This document shows positions 34,635 through 46,379 of a stretch of DNA of 64,000 bases, one piece after another. Position 1 is the stretch's first letter. Every line of letters starts with the position of its first letter. Source of the stretch: Schistosoma mansoni (taxonomy: Eukaryota; Platyhelminthes; Trematoda; Strigeidida; Schistosomatidae); NCBI RefSeq assembly GCF_000237925.1, contig NW_017386127.1, positions 1-64,000 on the forward strand. The letters are read 5' to 3'. The translations under genes and the position numbers were made by a program. Under the pieces are notes generated by a model. The model saw nothing but the letters and a program-made list of their open reading frames with translations, ran no database searches and was not told the origin of the DNA.

Positions 34635-35390
34635 ATTAAGCAATGTAGAACCTATTACGTATGTACATCGGTTCAAGTCGCCCTACTCCATTAGCACAGA
34701 GATGAAGTTGTCAAGCTGAATCCCAGAATAGTAGAAGCATTAACAGTATCAGTGGTAACAGGAAAGATTCGGCATCTAAGATACGACTCGAAAAGAAAAT
34801 ATAAGATAGTGAAATAAAAACAAAGTTATAAAGAATTCAAGAACTCAGAATTTGGGGAAAGACTAATGATGAGTACACCTGCGCTATCGCAAACGATTTT
34901 AAGCCATGTCATTCTAAGTTTCTGACCATTGGTTATGAAAACCGCGCGGACCCTAAATGGATAGTCTGAACCCACCTACAAGGCTCAATCTAATTGGTAG
35001 TGACTTCAAGGACTGATATGATGTCTCAATAAGGTCGCCATTAGCTGTCCTCCACCTTACTCTTACACCCAATTACAACGCCCGTCGAGATAGGCAATGG
35101 ATAGGTATACGTAATACATGTCCCAACCACCTCAGTTGATGAAGATTTACTACCCAATCAGTCGATTTGCCATCCTTACTTAATACCATATTCCTAACAG
35201 AGGCATTGCTTACTCAGTGCTCCCAAAATACACGTGCAGTCTTATTGACCACATTTCACATCCATAGAGTAGAATAGAGCAAACTGTTGCACAGTAAAAA
35301 CGTCCTTTATTTGACAGACGGATATCTCTACTGCGCCACAAGTTGGCAAAAGCCAAAAGCGTACATTTTTAGCTTCATTGAATTCGTAGT
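34635..35390 (-). mobile_element. RTE LINE 3' fragment (lineage A), between two convergent genes
   Basis: Starts with the lineage A tail (acgtatgtacatcggttcaag as read on plus, reverse of the tail) and continues on the minus strand into the C-terminal domain, matching 10960-11560 of the full-length copy. Frame-broken and 5'-truncated. Confidence 0.7.
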
Positions 35391-35670
35391 ACTGCCCAAT
35401 CACTTCCCCTCGCCTTCGGTGGCCAACTGCCTCACACTCAATACGGTTGAACTCCAGTTAATACGGCTTCTAGCTAAAACTGCGCAAATTTCCTCGCGCA
35501 GTTAGCTCATTTACTAGTATCAACTGAATATAACGGCTAAAGTAATAACAGCATGCGTATAAGAAAGCATATGAGTTTATTAACCGATATCTGACCGATA
35601 CGCACATAAGTAAAAAGAAAAGTTAGCTAATTCATATTAAAACCTGATGCATTCTTGTCAGTCAACTGAT

Positions 35671-35676
35671 TTTATT
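35671..35676 (-). promoter_or_regulatory. Candidate MsrB polyadenylation signal
   Basis: AATAAA on the minus strand, 18 bases past the MsrB stop codon, close for the family but plausible in compact 3' ends. Confidence 0.45.
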
Positions 35677-35693
35677 AATATTCTTTCGAACAA

Positions 35694-35795
35694 TTATTCT
35701 GCTTTTTTAAATGACAGAGATGCACTGTTTACACAATAACGTAAACCTGTTGGTTTAGGTCCATCTTCGAACACATGGCCCAGATGAGCGCCACA
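35694..35795 (-). CDS. MSRB: Methionine-R-sulfoxide reductase (MsrB), terminal exon
   Basis: Encodes [17 protein letters not shown] then [16 protein letters not shown] and a stop. MsrB enzymes reduce methionine-R-sulfoxide in proteins, usually with thioredoxin. RYCVNSASL carries the catalytic Cys; CGAHLGHVF supplies zinc-site Cys, and its first Cys completes a CxxC with the previous exon (CKQ|C). Acceptor ttttcaag at 35796-35800, phase 0. Tail-to-tail with the CCDC162-like gene. Confidence 0.9.
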   Translation of the reverse strand, partial: CGAHLGHVFEDGPKPTGLRYCVNSASLSFKKAE

Positions 35796-36849
35796 CTTGA
35801 AAAAAACAAAAAAAATATTGAAATAATACTGCACGCAATGTTTAAAAATGTGAATACTCTTTATAATTAGACTAATTTGATTCAATATGATATCATGGTA
35901 AAAGGTTGATTATTTAAGTTTATCACTACAGAAAGTCTAACAGAAAATAAAATTCTCCAAGACGGTTTTATAAAAATTGCATTCAAAGGAATTAGTTATG
36001 ACTTTAAAGAACTAGTTGCATGACTTCATCATACTTTAGCCTAGAAGGATTGCAATAAAGTAGGCAAAATCGCAACGACAGTAACCATTCAAGTAATTTA
36101 TGGAAAGTACTGTGGTAGAAAGAACCTTCAAACTTTAGAAGTCGACAACTGAGGATACAAAATCTAATAGAATTGAACAACTTGAAGTGACGAATCTGCA
36201 TAAGAATATTCTTTTTTTCTCTGAGAAACAGATATTTTTATCAACAGTTATTCACAAATTTTTCTTTGCTCGTTCACAACGCTCAACACTCCTTACAACA
36301 CTAAACAAGTCATCGTAATTTTTTGTACGAACTTCCGTCCAAATTCGAACGATTAGCTCTACAATAGTTGGTTGCCTAACGTATAGAAGACACTATAAAT
36401 GGAATTATACTTGTGAGATTCCCAGCAATCGAAATTAAGGACAGGAACCATGTATGCTGTGAAAAGTTTGGTTCATGGCTATCAAACAGACCGTTTAACT
36501 CATCCTTCATCATAATCTAGGGCCACATATGACCAACAGTTTTCTTGTAAGCTCTGGATCTATATTTATACATTTCTTAACGAACTACTTTTCAAATGAA
36601 ATAACTTATATCCAAACCTTGAAAACCCGTACTGAACATTTTAACAAGACTGGTCAATCGTTTAGTACATAATTATTCTGCGACCTTATTTGTGGTCCAT
36701 CATCCTGATATTTGTTTATTTCCTTGAAGATTGGACTAAACTGTAGATTGAAATGTTGTAATTTTTTTCCCATTCAATTGCTGAACCTTTGATAAATCTG
36801 ATGTCAGCTTGTAATTCACTGCAATCTAAGAAGCTCACCCAATAAAGCA

Positions 36850-38835
36850 CAACTCATCTGTATCTTCCACTGTCCGAAAATTATAAGTCTGTTTGTATTG
36901 TAAATGAAATGTAAAGTTCCCACATGAGAATAATGTGACAGACAGTATTGAAAAGCAAGCAATAGACTCATTGAAACCGACTAAACAACAAGGTTTTATT
37001 TCAGAAAAAGTGTTCGAAATGTTGAAACCTACAGGAACCATAACACCAAGGCTATAAGGTCTGCCAAAATACATAGAGTGACTTGCCTGTTCAACCCGTT
37101 TCGATATGAATAATTCAGCCTATCATATAAGAGCAAAATGGTTAGTGGAAATTCTTAAAACGTTCCACAAAGAAATTGCTTCATATGAAGTGAACTAATA
37201 GAGAGATGTAAAGAAACCTGAATTCCCATATCTGCAATAAAACAGTTAGTTCTTAGATGCACGACGAACTTCCACTTTTGTATCGACAATGAATACGATA
37301 GGAAATTGGATGGTGTAGTCATGGGGTCACCATTGCACAATCTCCTGGAAAGCGAACCACTTAAATACACAATTTATCATCTTACTGTTGCTATGTAGAT
37401 GATACCTTCTTAGTTTTAAAAAAAACAGACAGGAGAAGGATAATTTACTCAATACATTTAATAGCACTCATCCATTCAATACTTTTACACTTGAAAAGGA
37501 ACATAGTAATAGCGAATCGTCTCTAGATGTCCGACTAACGAGAGGAGTAGATAGGATATTAAAGAGAGGGATACATAGAAAGTTTACAGTCGGACAATAT
37601 ACTTATTTCTATAGTACTGTACAAATCATTTTATTAATTTATTTATTTAAACACGTAAATATTGCTACAAGGAAGCACCAGATACATATGCGCCATACAA
37701 ATCTCATTCGATTTGCTTGAGGGCTGTGATACTGCCCAGGTGCCCGAACTGAAGCAGGTGGTTTTCTTAGGGGCCCACACCCGGAGCCTTTGACCGAAAG
37801 ATCTGATCCACAAGGCAGTGGAACATCGTGAGGAGATGCAGTCCCATGGTAGCTAGTGATCAACGGTTGATTCGTACGCCACTTGTTCCCTCAGGATACT
37901 GGAGCCCATGTGCACCATTAGTTTGGAATCAGGGTTTTCCAACTCCCCTAGGTGGACTCGCCTTGTCCACCAACCCGGTTAAAGCGCCGGACATTCGCTT
38001 TTCGTCCTCTCAATTTCGTAAACAACACCCACGCCATGAGAATGCAGTGAGTAGGACTTCCCTGGAAGAGACTATATATTCGCTGGCCATGTGAGAGCAT
38101 TTCGAAAGGGAGAGCGGACTCTCCCCAATCTCGACCGTACCAGGGCATTTGGGGGCCTTATCAAATCAGATATAAAAGAAAATTAATAAATATTCCGACT
38201 CATTGTGTGACACAATTGTAAAGGAATTAACTAATATTCGTAACCTGCTTAGTAAAAATGGATATACAACGGGATGCATCTACAAACACATGAATGAAAT
38301 GAAAAGAAGACTGAAAGTAACTACCATTCAAAAGTTACTGTTTCTAAAATTACTATTTCTAAGCGATGTTACCGGGGAAACCGTAACTCAAAGATTAAGA
38401 AACGAAGCGCAGAAAACATTTACTAAAGTTGAACTGAATGCGGTCTCTACAATTGTCCGGTAATCAAAATAATCAATAAAGACGGACAGCCTGAATTCGT
38501 CACGTCCATGTGTATTTATCAATTCATCTGCTCCTGTGGACACAGTTATAAAGGGCGCGTCGTCCAAAATGTCTGTCATGACACCAACCATCTTAATTGG
38601 GTAAAGGAAAAGTAGAAGTTCTATCCTCGCTCATTTGGTGGACATGGGACGTCAAGTTAACTTAAATAAAGCATTTAAAGTTATTTACTATATTCCATCG
38701 CATTTACCATACGGTTTAGTTCAGCTGTTGCACATTCCTGAAGCTAACAGAATCCGTGTTCATAAACTTGACCTATGTATCCAAAAGAAGTTTGTACAAC
38801 CGCTCTCCCTATCCTGCCCATCGGTATAAGAATAA
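36850..38835 (+). mobile_element. Penelope-like retroelement, degenerate, split by an insertion
   Basis: Plus-strand traces in order: FISEKVFEMLKPTGTITP and RLYGLPKYI (start of reverse transcriptase), DGVVMGSPL, VDDTFLV-like region near 37400, LNTFNSTHPFNTFTLEKE, then after the family R insertion IRNLLSKNGYTTGCIYKH and a C-terminal end (NLNKAFKVIYYIPSHLPYG, VQPLSLSCPS). Order and motifs fit Penelope-like elements. Broken in many places. It lies antisense in the last intron of MsrB. Confidence 0.75.
37629..38161 (-). mobile_element. Complete copy of an unnamed 533-bp retroposon (family R) inside the Penelope-like element
   Basis: Flanked by the 7-bp direct repeat caaatca (37622-37628 and 38162-38168). 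On the minus strand it starts aaggcccccaaatg and ends in an A/T tail (aaataaataaatt). GC-richer than its surroundings, no coding frame that copies share, no tRNA-like boxes. Two more copies are at 24828-25131 and 43477-43960. Best described as a non-autonomous retroposon of unknown partner. Confidence 0.75.
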
Positions 38836-39481
38836 GTTTTACCAAACTTTGATCAAACCTCCTATTTTGAAAATATTCTACAAATTTTCTAATTTCTTTT
38901 ACTTTTGCAATTCAATGTTCTCAACATCTGTTTCTTGATTCTTACGTAATTACTCTAATACTGACCATTCATCAAAATATTGTGTTAATTTCTGTTATTC
39001 ACTATGTAATGTATCAACTGTTTAATTTCTCGGATAATTACTTTGATTGTTTTAACCCACAATATTATTTTGTAATCATTGTTACACGATATATAATTAC
39101 TACGTTACGCAACTACTCGATGAGTATTATTTCATTGGTGTCAATTAGACATACATAAATTAGTGAAAGGCTATGATGAAAAAACTAATTAAAAAACTTT
39201 TTTTTCGCTCTCTTCATTCTTTTTTAAGAACTGTACCTGATGACAAGATATCTATGTTATTTTAATGCATATAGGAAATTAGTCAAGATTTTAACAAAAT
39301 TTCTTTACTTTCAACCAAGGTGATCAACTTTTGCAGTGTATGTAGAATACCTACCACTAAACTGTTATTTTAGAAAAAATGCTGAGACAATTATTTCTCT
39401 TAACATGCAAATGATATTTATTTATTAAATACTACTGAATACAAAGTAAGACATTATACTTTTTAGTGAACACATACATAC

Positions 39482-39629
39482 CTGTTTACATGAGATTTCT
39501 ATTCGCATCAAGTCAAGTGAATTATCTTCTGTTCTAATAACATTTGTTTGAGAATCATCACGTCCGTTTGATCCATGAACTTGATAAAATGATGGCCAAC
39601 CTGATCCACTGTCGAACTTTGAAGATGAG
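39482..39629 (-). CDS. MSRB: MsrB, penultimate exon
   Basis: Acceptor tttgcag and donor gtatgt. Encodes SSSKFDSGSGWPSFYQVHG through LMRIEISCKQ, which joins in phase to the terminal exon. The motif SGSGWPSF has Ser where many MsrB have the resolving Cys (SGCGWPSF); I recall the same Ser in animal MSRB3. The upstream exon with the first zinc CxxC should lie beyond 39630, but I could not place it. Confidence 0.85.
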
Positions 39630-39639
39630 CTGCAAAGAA

Positions 39640-41990
39640 CAATTGTATATATTTAACCGATGTTTAGAAAAAGTTTAGATTTATTGATATGTAAAAATTC
39701 AGTAGATGAATATAAATGCTGAAGTATCTATTCTTCAAGGTATTGAAAACAAAGATCGTTAATTATTGTTAAACATTTTACTAAAGTAATAATAAGGATT
39801 ATGTTTGATTGAGTTAATTCGGTAGTATTTTGTATTTTTAAAACAGTCAAAAATAACAATGATTGTCAGTCATTTGTGATGTTACAAAAGTGCATAAATT
39901 ACAATTGAGTTACTACAAATTCTGAAAGTGTTTGCTGATTGTTTGTTTGTGAAAATGGTTATGTATATTTTAATTACGTAACATATTTCATTTCTTTGTT
40001 TCTGTTAAAGCGATTTTAGAAGCTTTCATGAATAACTATAATGCAATCATAGTCGACTTTTTGATATAAGATTGAACTAAGTAATCATATTTTTTTAGAT
40101 TTTCTTGGGCGTTTTAAGACCAAGTAATATCGTCATAGTGTTTTACTGTGTTCTTTTCTTCTGATATCCAATAAATGGAAAGTCTACTTTATGTATACTG
40201 GATCACAGTTCACCTTGTTGGATTATAGATTTGAACAGAAATAGCATCCCACATGAAATAGTGTTTTACATTCTTAAAGCTCTTAATAATAGAATGTTAG
40301 TAAAAACGATCTGTTTTATGTTCAACAAGGCAATTCCAAAACCAATGATCACTCCTTCAACTAAAATAGTGAAAAAACGTCTGTTAGAAAGCATATCTAT
40401 GATGGGTTGCTTTTCGCTCATGAATATTAAGTCGAAATGTGTTATTGGTTAGAAACATTAAGATGTATACAGGGTCATTAATTTGAACAGTAGTTGCCAT
40501 TTTTCCAATAATCGTTATACCATGAACTTACAACTAACATCAATCTGTTGTCCTTGTACACTACACATGGGATAAGTATTGTAAGGAATTGGATTTTATG
40601 ACTGACAACTTATGTATCCATGACATTCACCAAAGACACAAATATATAGTGAAAGATTTTGGTGTAATATTTCAGTATAGGTATGTGTAAATCATCATAA
40701 ACAAGAATAGGATTTGATTAAAGTCGGTAGGGTATAATAATGCTACAGAAATCCGTGAAATAAGTAAATTTTTCGTTGAAAATGGTTGGACGTAACAATT
40801 TAAAGGGATTAAAACCACATGTAATTTGTAAGTTACAAAAGAAATAAAAGTAAAATGACATCAAATAAAATCACAAAGATTCAAAGGAAGCTACTTTTAT
40901 GGCAATGAAGGTAACTGTACATACATATGGCGTTGTAGTGCTTTTATCGCTTCTTAGATGTATTTAGGTCGAATCTTAGTTATGATATTGAGTAACGAAT
41001 CCGAAGGTAGGTAGTTAAGGTTAATTACATGTTACAAAGTGTAATTAATAACTCTGCATTGCTTTTAACTACTTTATAATGAAATTCGCTCCTTTTCGCG
41101 TCTAAGGATGTTTTTTGGTGAATAGTACCCAGCTTTACAAGAACAGGGACAAGTGTATCTAAGTATTATCCGAGGTAATTAATGGGTTGGATGAACAGAT
41201 GAGTATCCTAAGTAAACTATCTAAGTATCAGCCTTCACTGAATTTTATAAAAGCGTTTCCAACATATACTCCATAAATAATAAAGTCCTCTATTTTATAT
41301 GAAATTTCTGTCTTTCAAATCACTTCAGTCAAATGGAAAATTACGTGGTATACAAACTTGTTTCATCTTAGTATATGTGTTTCCAGCTATTAGTTACAGT
41401 GGATTCTTAATGGGATTTCATCAGCCGTCTTTATTCACATCATAACTAACAATCACTCGTTTCCTAGAACCTATGACAATCTATATTTTTCCATAATAAT
41501 TGCCATGCAACTTACCTTGGATGCTGATCTTTAACAGTTAACAGCTTTTCTACAATAATTTAATAGCACACAAAAATAAGTTGTCAGCATGGCTGTGATT
41601 CATAGCTGATCAAATTAATTTAGATCTGCCTTTTGTACATTCCCAGTTAGTATCAGTGTAAACTAACTGGACGTTGTAAGGAGCTAATCTTGTAAAAGTT
41701 TAATATTTACCCAGTTACGTATAACAAATTCGTACTTTCGCGCTGGTGCTATTTACGACGAGTAGATTCACGAACATTAAATCGCAAGGGTAAAATATAC
41801 TTGAGATCACTGATTAGTGGTTAAGGCTTTTAACCTTCAAAACACTAAATAGCAGGTTCAAACCTCAATTTATTTACTTCAGTATGAGCAACTGCACAGT
41901 ATCTCTAGATTTCAAGAAACATCTGACTTACAACAAAGTACATTCGTTGTAATAAAAACTAAAACAGTTCTTATAAGAACTTTCGTCTAA
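39640..41990. other. MsrB upstream intron or intergenic region
   Basis: AT-rich. A short minus-strand open stretch near 40240-40420 begins MSEKQPIIDMLSNRRF and contains a hydrophobic helix, but no splice context supports it. A tRNA-like fragment (gattagtggttaaggc, gcaggttcaaacctc) is at about 41808-41870. Nothing else recognised. Confidence 0.35.
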
Positions 41991-42034
41991 ATTTGGTCGA
42001 ATTGTTTCACAGTATTTGGGCGCCGAGTTGATAT

Positions 42035-42330
42035 GAGACATTAAAGAAGAAGAATGGATTTGAAAAATAAGATGGTGGTTGGAGGTAGTCAACAGGAAAT
42101 CCTGGACCTAGGTTTCATGCTACTTGGAACTCGTCAGCAAGGTGTACCCGTAGTCTTGAGGGAACTGACGCTCCCTGACGGATTCAATCCCGTGTCACCC
42201 AGCTCCACAGTCAGAGACGTTACCATTGAGCTATCCGGACCGCGACTGACCTCCTGTAGGACTGAGACTTAAGTCCAGGTTTTTCTGTTGACTACCTCAA
42301 GTCACCTTCATATCTCAACATAGTGCACGC
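42035..42330 (-). mobile_element. tRNA-derived repeat of a third family
   Basis: The minus strand carries an A-box-like gatagctcaatggtaacg and B-box-like gggattgaatccg (about 42175-42240), separated as in a tRNA, inside GC-richer sequence. No hammerhead block follows. Only one copy in the window. Confidence 0.5.
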
Positions 42331-42586
42331 AATTTCGAGTCACCTAGACTAGTGGCCACATTGCAACTTGGTCGAAAAGATTCGATCTGCACTAAGAAGG
42401 ACCTGACATATATGACATTGATCACCACCCAGTGATCAATCAATTGTAAGTATTTGTAAAGTTTCAGTGAATGAATTTGAAGTAAATCCAACCTTTCGCC
42501 TGGCAATCTGGTCCAAGTTTTTTCGAGGAAATACAATCAAACATCACAACTATCGAATATAAGTAGGTACATAGTTCTCTAGTCAA

Positions 42587-43476
42587 CTGTATACTAAATA
42601 GGTCATCCAATCAACGTTAACAATGTTTAAAGTAGGTATTTGCTTTAGTGTGTAAAAGATATGTGTGAAACGAAAAGCGTTAAGATAACAGATTGTGTGT
42701 ATACGTAAGTGTTTGTGAAATCAAATGCAGTGACTTTAATGCCATATATGTAAGTGAAACATAAAGACAACTGAATGTGAAGGTGAAGGAACACAAATTA
42801 TACTTAAAGTACATTGCTAAATTCTCAGATGATGTAAGAAAAATTCGAAAACAAATGAGCGATAGCATTACACTCAATAGAATTGGGTCATACAACTGAT
42901 TCCAATGGCACGAGAACCCTTCAAAAAGGTTTTAAACCTTACAAAGAAAGACTAACAACAGAAGCCCTACACATATATGCAGATCCAAATAGTATTAATA
43001 GGAGAGATGGAACACAATTAGCTGTCCCATGGCAACTAATAGTTAATAAGTTAACCTGAACTCCCTATTCCATTTTATCTATCTCTTACTATCTGAATGG
43101 CAACAATTACGCTCAACGGTTATAATCAGTTGTCTTAACGGACTATCTTAGACAATTAACCGGAACAATAAAAATAACACAAACATCCATTTACAAGTAC
43201 ATCCCTCCTCTTTGAATTCATTCCTTTATTTTATTTATCATTTAATGCATGTTGTAACACATTTGATTCATATCATATATAAAAATTGTATGTTTTCTTA
43301 AAAATCCAACTACCAAAGACAATATATGGCGAGTGAAATTTCTTCTTACACCATTTACGTATACACAATCTGTTATCTTAACACTTTTCGTTTCCCACCA
43401 CGTCTTTGACACACTAAAGCAAATACCGATTTTAAACATTGCTAACGTTTTTTTTGATGACCCATTTAGTACACAG
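42587..43476 (+). mobile_element. GIY-YIG (Penelope-type) tail between about 120-bp inverted repeats
   Basis: 42587-42715 is the imperfect reverse complement of 43350-43476. Between them, broken plus-strand frames read like a GIY-YIG domain of Penelope-type elements (CSD-like start, VKVKEHK, then ALHIYADPNSINRRDG near 42970). Penelope-like elements often end in partial copies in direct or inverted orientation, which would explain the arrangement; a TIR transposon that captured the segment is the alternative. Confidence 0.55.
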
Positions 43477-43960
43477 CCCCAAATGCTCTGGTACGGTCGA
43501 GAGTGGGGAGATCCAGCCCTCTCTCTCGAAATGCTCTCCCACGGCTACGCGTATATAGCCTCTGCCAGGGAAGTCCTACTCACTGCATTCTCATGGCGTA
43601 GGTGTTATTTACGAAATTGAGAGGATGAAAAGCGAATGTCCGGCGCTTTAACCGGGTTGGTGGACACGGAAAGTCCACCTAGGGGAGTTGGAAAATTCTG
43701 ATTCCAGACCAATGGTGCACATGGGCTCCAGTATCCTGAGGGGACATATGGTGCATGAAAAACCGTTGGTCACCGGCTACCATGGGATTGCATCTCCTTA
43801 CGATGCTCTGTTGCCTCGTGGGTCAGACTTTTTGGGTCAAAGGCTCGGGGTGTGGCCCCCTAAGAAAACCACCTGCTTCGGTCTGGACACCCGGGCAATA
43901 TCATAGCCCTGACACAATTAAAATGAAATGACAATTTTTTTGTGTGGCCCATATATATCG
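43477..43960 (+). mobile_element. Family R retroposon copy, plus strand
   Basis: Starts ccccaaatgctctgg exactly where the inverted repeat ends and follows the 533-bp copy through gtggccccctaagaaaac; its far 3' end is rearranged. It runs straight into the LINE at about 43966. Confidence 0.7.
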
Positions 43961-43965
43961 AGAAT

Positions 43966-46370
43966 GCATTTGCTCGTGCCTCACTGGACGCAGAAAAACC
44001 ACTAAGACCCATTAGAAGTGAATTGGGGGAAGAGAAAGCCAAAAGTAGATTCCAGGAACAACTGCAGTTACACTTAGGTAGTTCTGAAAACGAGGCCGAC
44101 CCAGATATTGCCTGGAAAGATATACAAACATCTGTGGAAACAGCAGTGACATCTGTTAGTGATTTGAACCAAAAGGTCACGAAAAACCAATGGATTTCTT
44201 CTAAGTCTATTGCACTGATGGATTCGCGTAAACTCATTCCATCAGACTCTGAACACGATGAAGAGCGAAAGCAAATCAGATCTAGGTTAACCAAAAGTCT
44301 ACGGAACGATTGTGAGCAGTGGTGGACGACGAAAGAAAAAAAGATGGAAAAGGCAGCGGCTGTAGTTAACACAAGACAGCTTTTCAGATTGATAAAAAAT
44401 AATGGGATTAAGAAGTCAAATGTAAGTGAGACGATCTCGGAAAAAGATGAGATTCTTATCTGCTCGCAGCCCAGACGTTTAGAACGATGAGCGGAACACT
44501 AGAGAACAGTTCAGCTGGCCTTCAGCTACTCTACAACTACCCCCATTCCCAGACAGCCTGAATGAAATATTGAAGTAGGTTCCCCGACTCTAGCTGAAGT
44601 CCAAAAGGCTATAACTAATCTGAAACGAGGAAGAGCAGCTGGTCCAGATGGATTGGTTCCAGAGGTCTTTAAATATCGTGGTCCAGTTTTAGCGACTAAG
44701 TTGACTAGTATTTTAGCTAAAATCTGGGAGTTGGACGTAATCCCATCTGACTGGTCTCAATCACTGATCGTCCAAATATATATAAAAGGACCCAAATCAT
44801 CCTCTGATAACTATAGAGAAACTTTGACTAATTTATTATCTAAATACTAGGCTCAATAATCATCGGACGCCTAGCAAAAACTCGTGAACTGCAAACACGA
44901 GAAAATGATGCTGGCTTCAGACCTGGTCGTGGCTGCATCGACCACATATTCACTAGTCGTCAGGTTCTAGAACACAGGCATACTTATCTGCGTCGGACAA
45001 CGATGGTTTTTCTTGAATTAAAAGCAGCATTTGACTCTGTAGACCGAGAGGTTCTGTGACCGTGTCTGTCATTGAAACGTGTACCCCAGAAGTACATAAA
45101 CCTTTAGAAGGCTCTTTATTCGAACACGACCAGTCGAGTCAGAGCTTATGGCGAACTTTCATCTGATTTTGCAACCTCAGGTGGTGTCCTACAAGGCTGT
45201 CCACTATCACCATTTTTGTTCAACTTCATCATAGACCTAGTGCTGGAAATAACGCTCTCGTCCACTAAAATGCCAGACATTGATCTTCTTCCAGGAGGTA
45301 CACTTATCAACTTAGAATACGCAGATGACATAGTTCTGTTTGGTGAAGGCGCTGATAAAAATGCAGTGTTTGGTAGCACTGAGAAACAATGCAAGGATGT
45401 TCAGGATGCGTTTCTCCCCATCTAAATGCATATCGTTGCTTCAGAACTTGTCTGATTCAACACCTGAGCTAAGGGTAGGGAGTGAAGTAGTCGAATGAGT
45501 CAACAACTTCACTTATCTTGGGAGTCTGATCAACTCTAATGGGTTGGTGTCTGGTGAAATCTCTGTACGGATTTAGAAAGCTCGTTTTTTTGTTTTTGTC
45601 GATTTACGTCACCCATAGCAAGGGCGAGATATTCGTTTATTAGTTAAGGGACAAGTATACTGCTTAGCAGTTTGTTTTGTTTTATTTTAAGACTGCGAAA
45701 CGTGGCCATCAAGGGTAGAAGATACTCGTAAGCTACTAGTATTTGATCACAGATTTCTTAGAAATATTGCTGATATCTTCTGGGATCATAGGGTAAGTAG
45801 TAGTGAGGTTAGACGCTGGGTATTAGGGAATGATGATAAATCAGTTGATGAGGTTGTAAGTCTTCATCGACTGAGATGGTTGGGCCACATGTTGCGTATG
45901 CCTAACTACCGACTTCTACGGTGTGCAATGCTGACTAGTGTTGTAGACAGATGGGAGAAAGTTAGGGGATGTCAAACCAAAACGTGGCATCAGTCCACAA
46001 AGTCGCTAGCTTCTGGTGTGAGCTAGGTTGGTAGATGCGGACTACTTGGCTGAGGTCTGAGCGACTATCGTAGCCTATGGTTGGAGACTCTGGATGGCAT
46101 GGCTCAGAAGTGATCACAACGGCGTAGGTGTATACACTCTTTGTCTTCCCTTAGACTGTGAGATTAAAATTGCCTTATATCTTTCTTTCTATAAACCAAT
46201 TCTTTCTTCCTGTACTATATCCTTATACACAATCTTTCATTTATATATTACTACGATTGAAGTAACTATTCCTATGAATTTGCTGTCCATTTTGCTACAC
46301 TAATGAGGTGTGGCAACCTGGGCCGATGCAAATATGTGCCTGGTCCTGCATTGTAGCTGACTGACTAATC
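43966..46370 (+). mobile_element. RTE LINE (lineage A), endonuclease missing
   Basis: Begins just after the endonuclease domain. A 182-codon frame at 43942-44490 covers the linker (KSRFQEQLQLHLGSSEN, TKNQWISSKSIALMDS, QLFRLIKNNGIKKSN). Reverse transcriptase follows: [63 protein letters not shown]-terminal domain and 3' tail end at about 46370. Several stops and shifts, about as decayed as the 8.26-kb copy. Confidence 0.85.
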
Positions 46371-46379
46371 AAAGTAGGG

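Noticed and set aside
40231-40452. Plus-strand 73-codon frame, and the minus-strand membrane-helix frame opposite it
   Set aside because: Neither has a motif or splice context that links it to MsrB.
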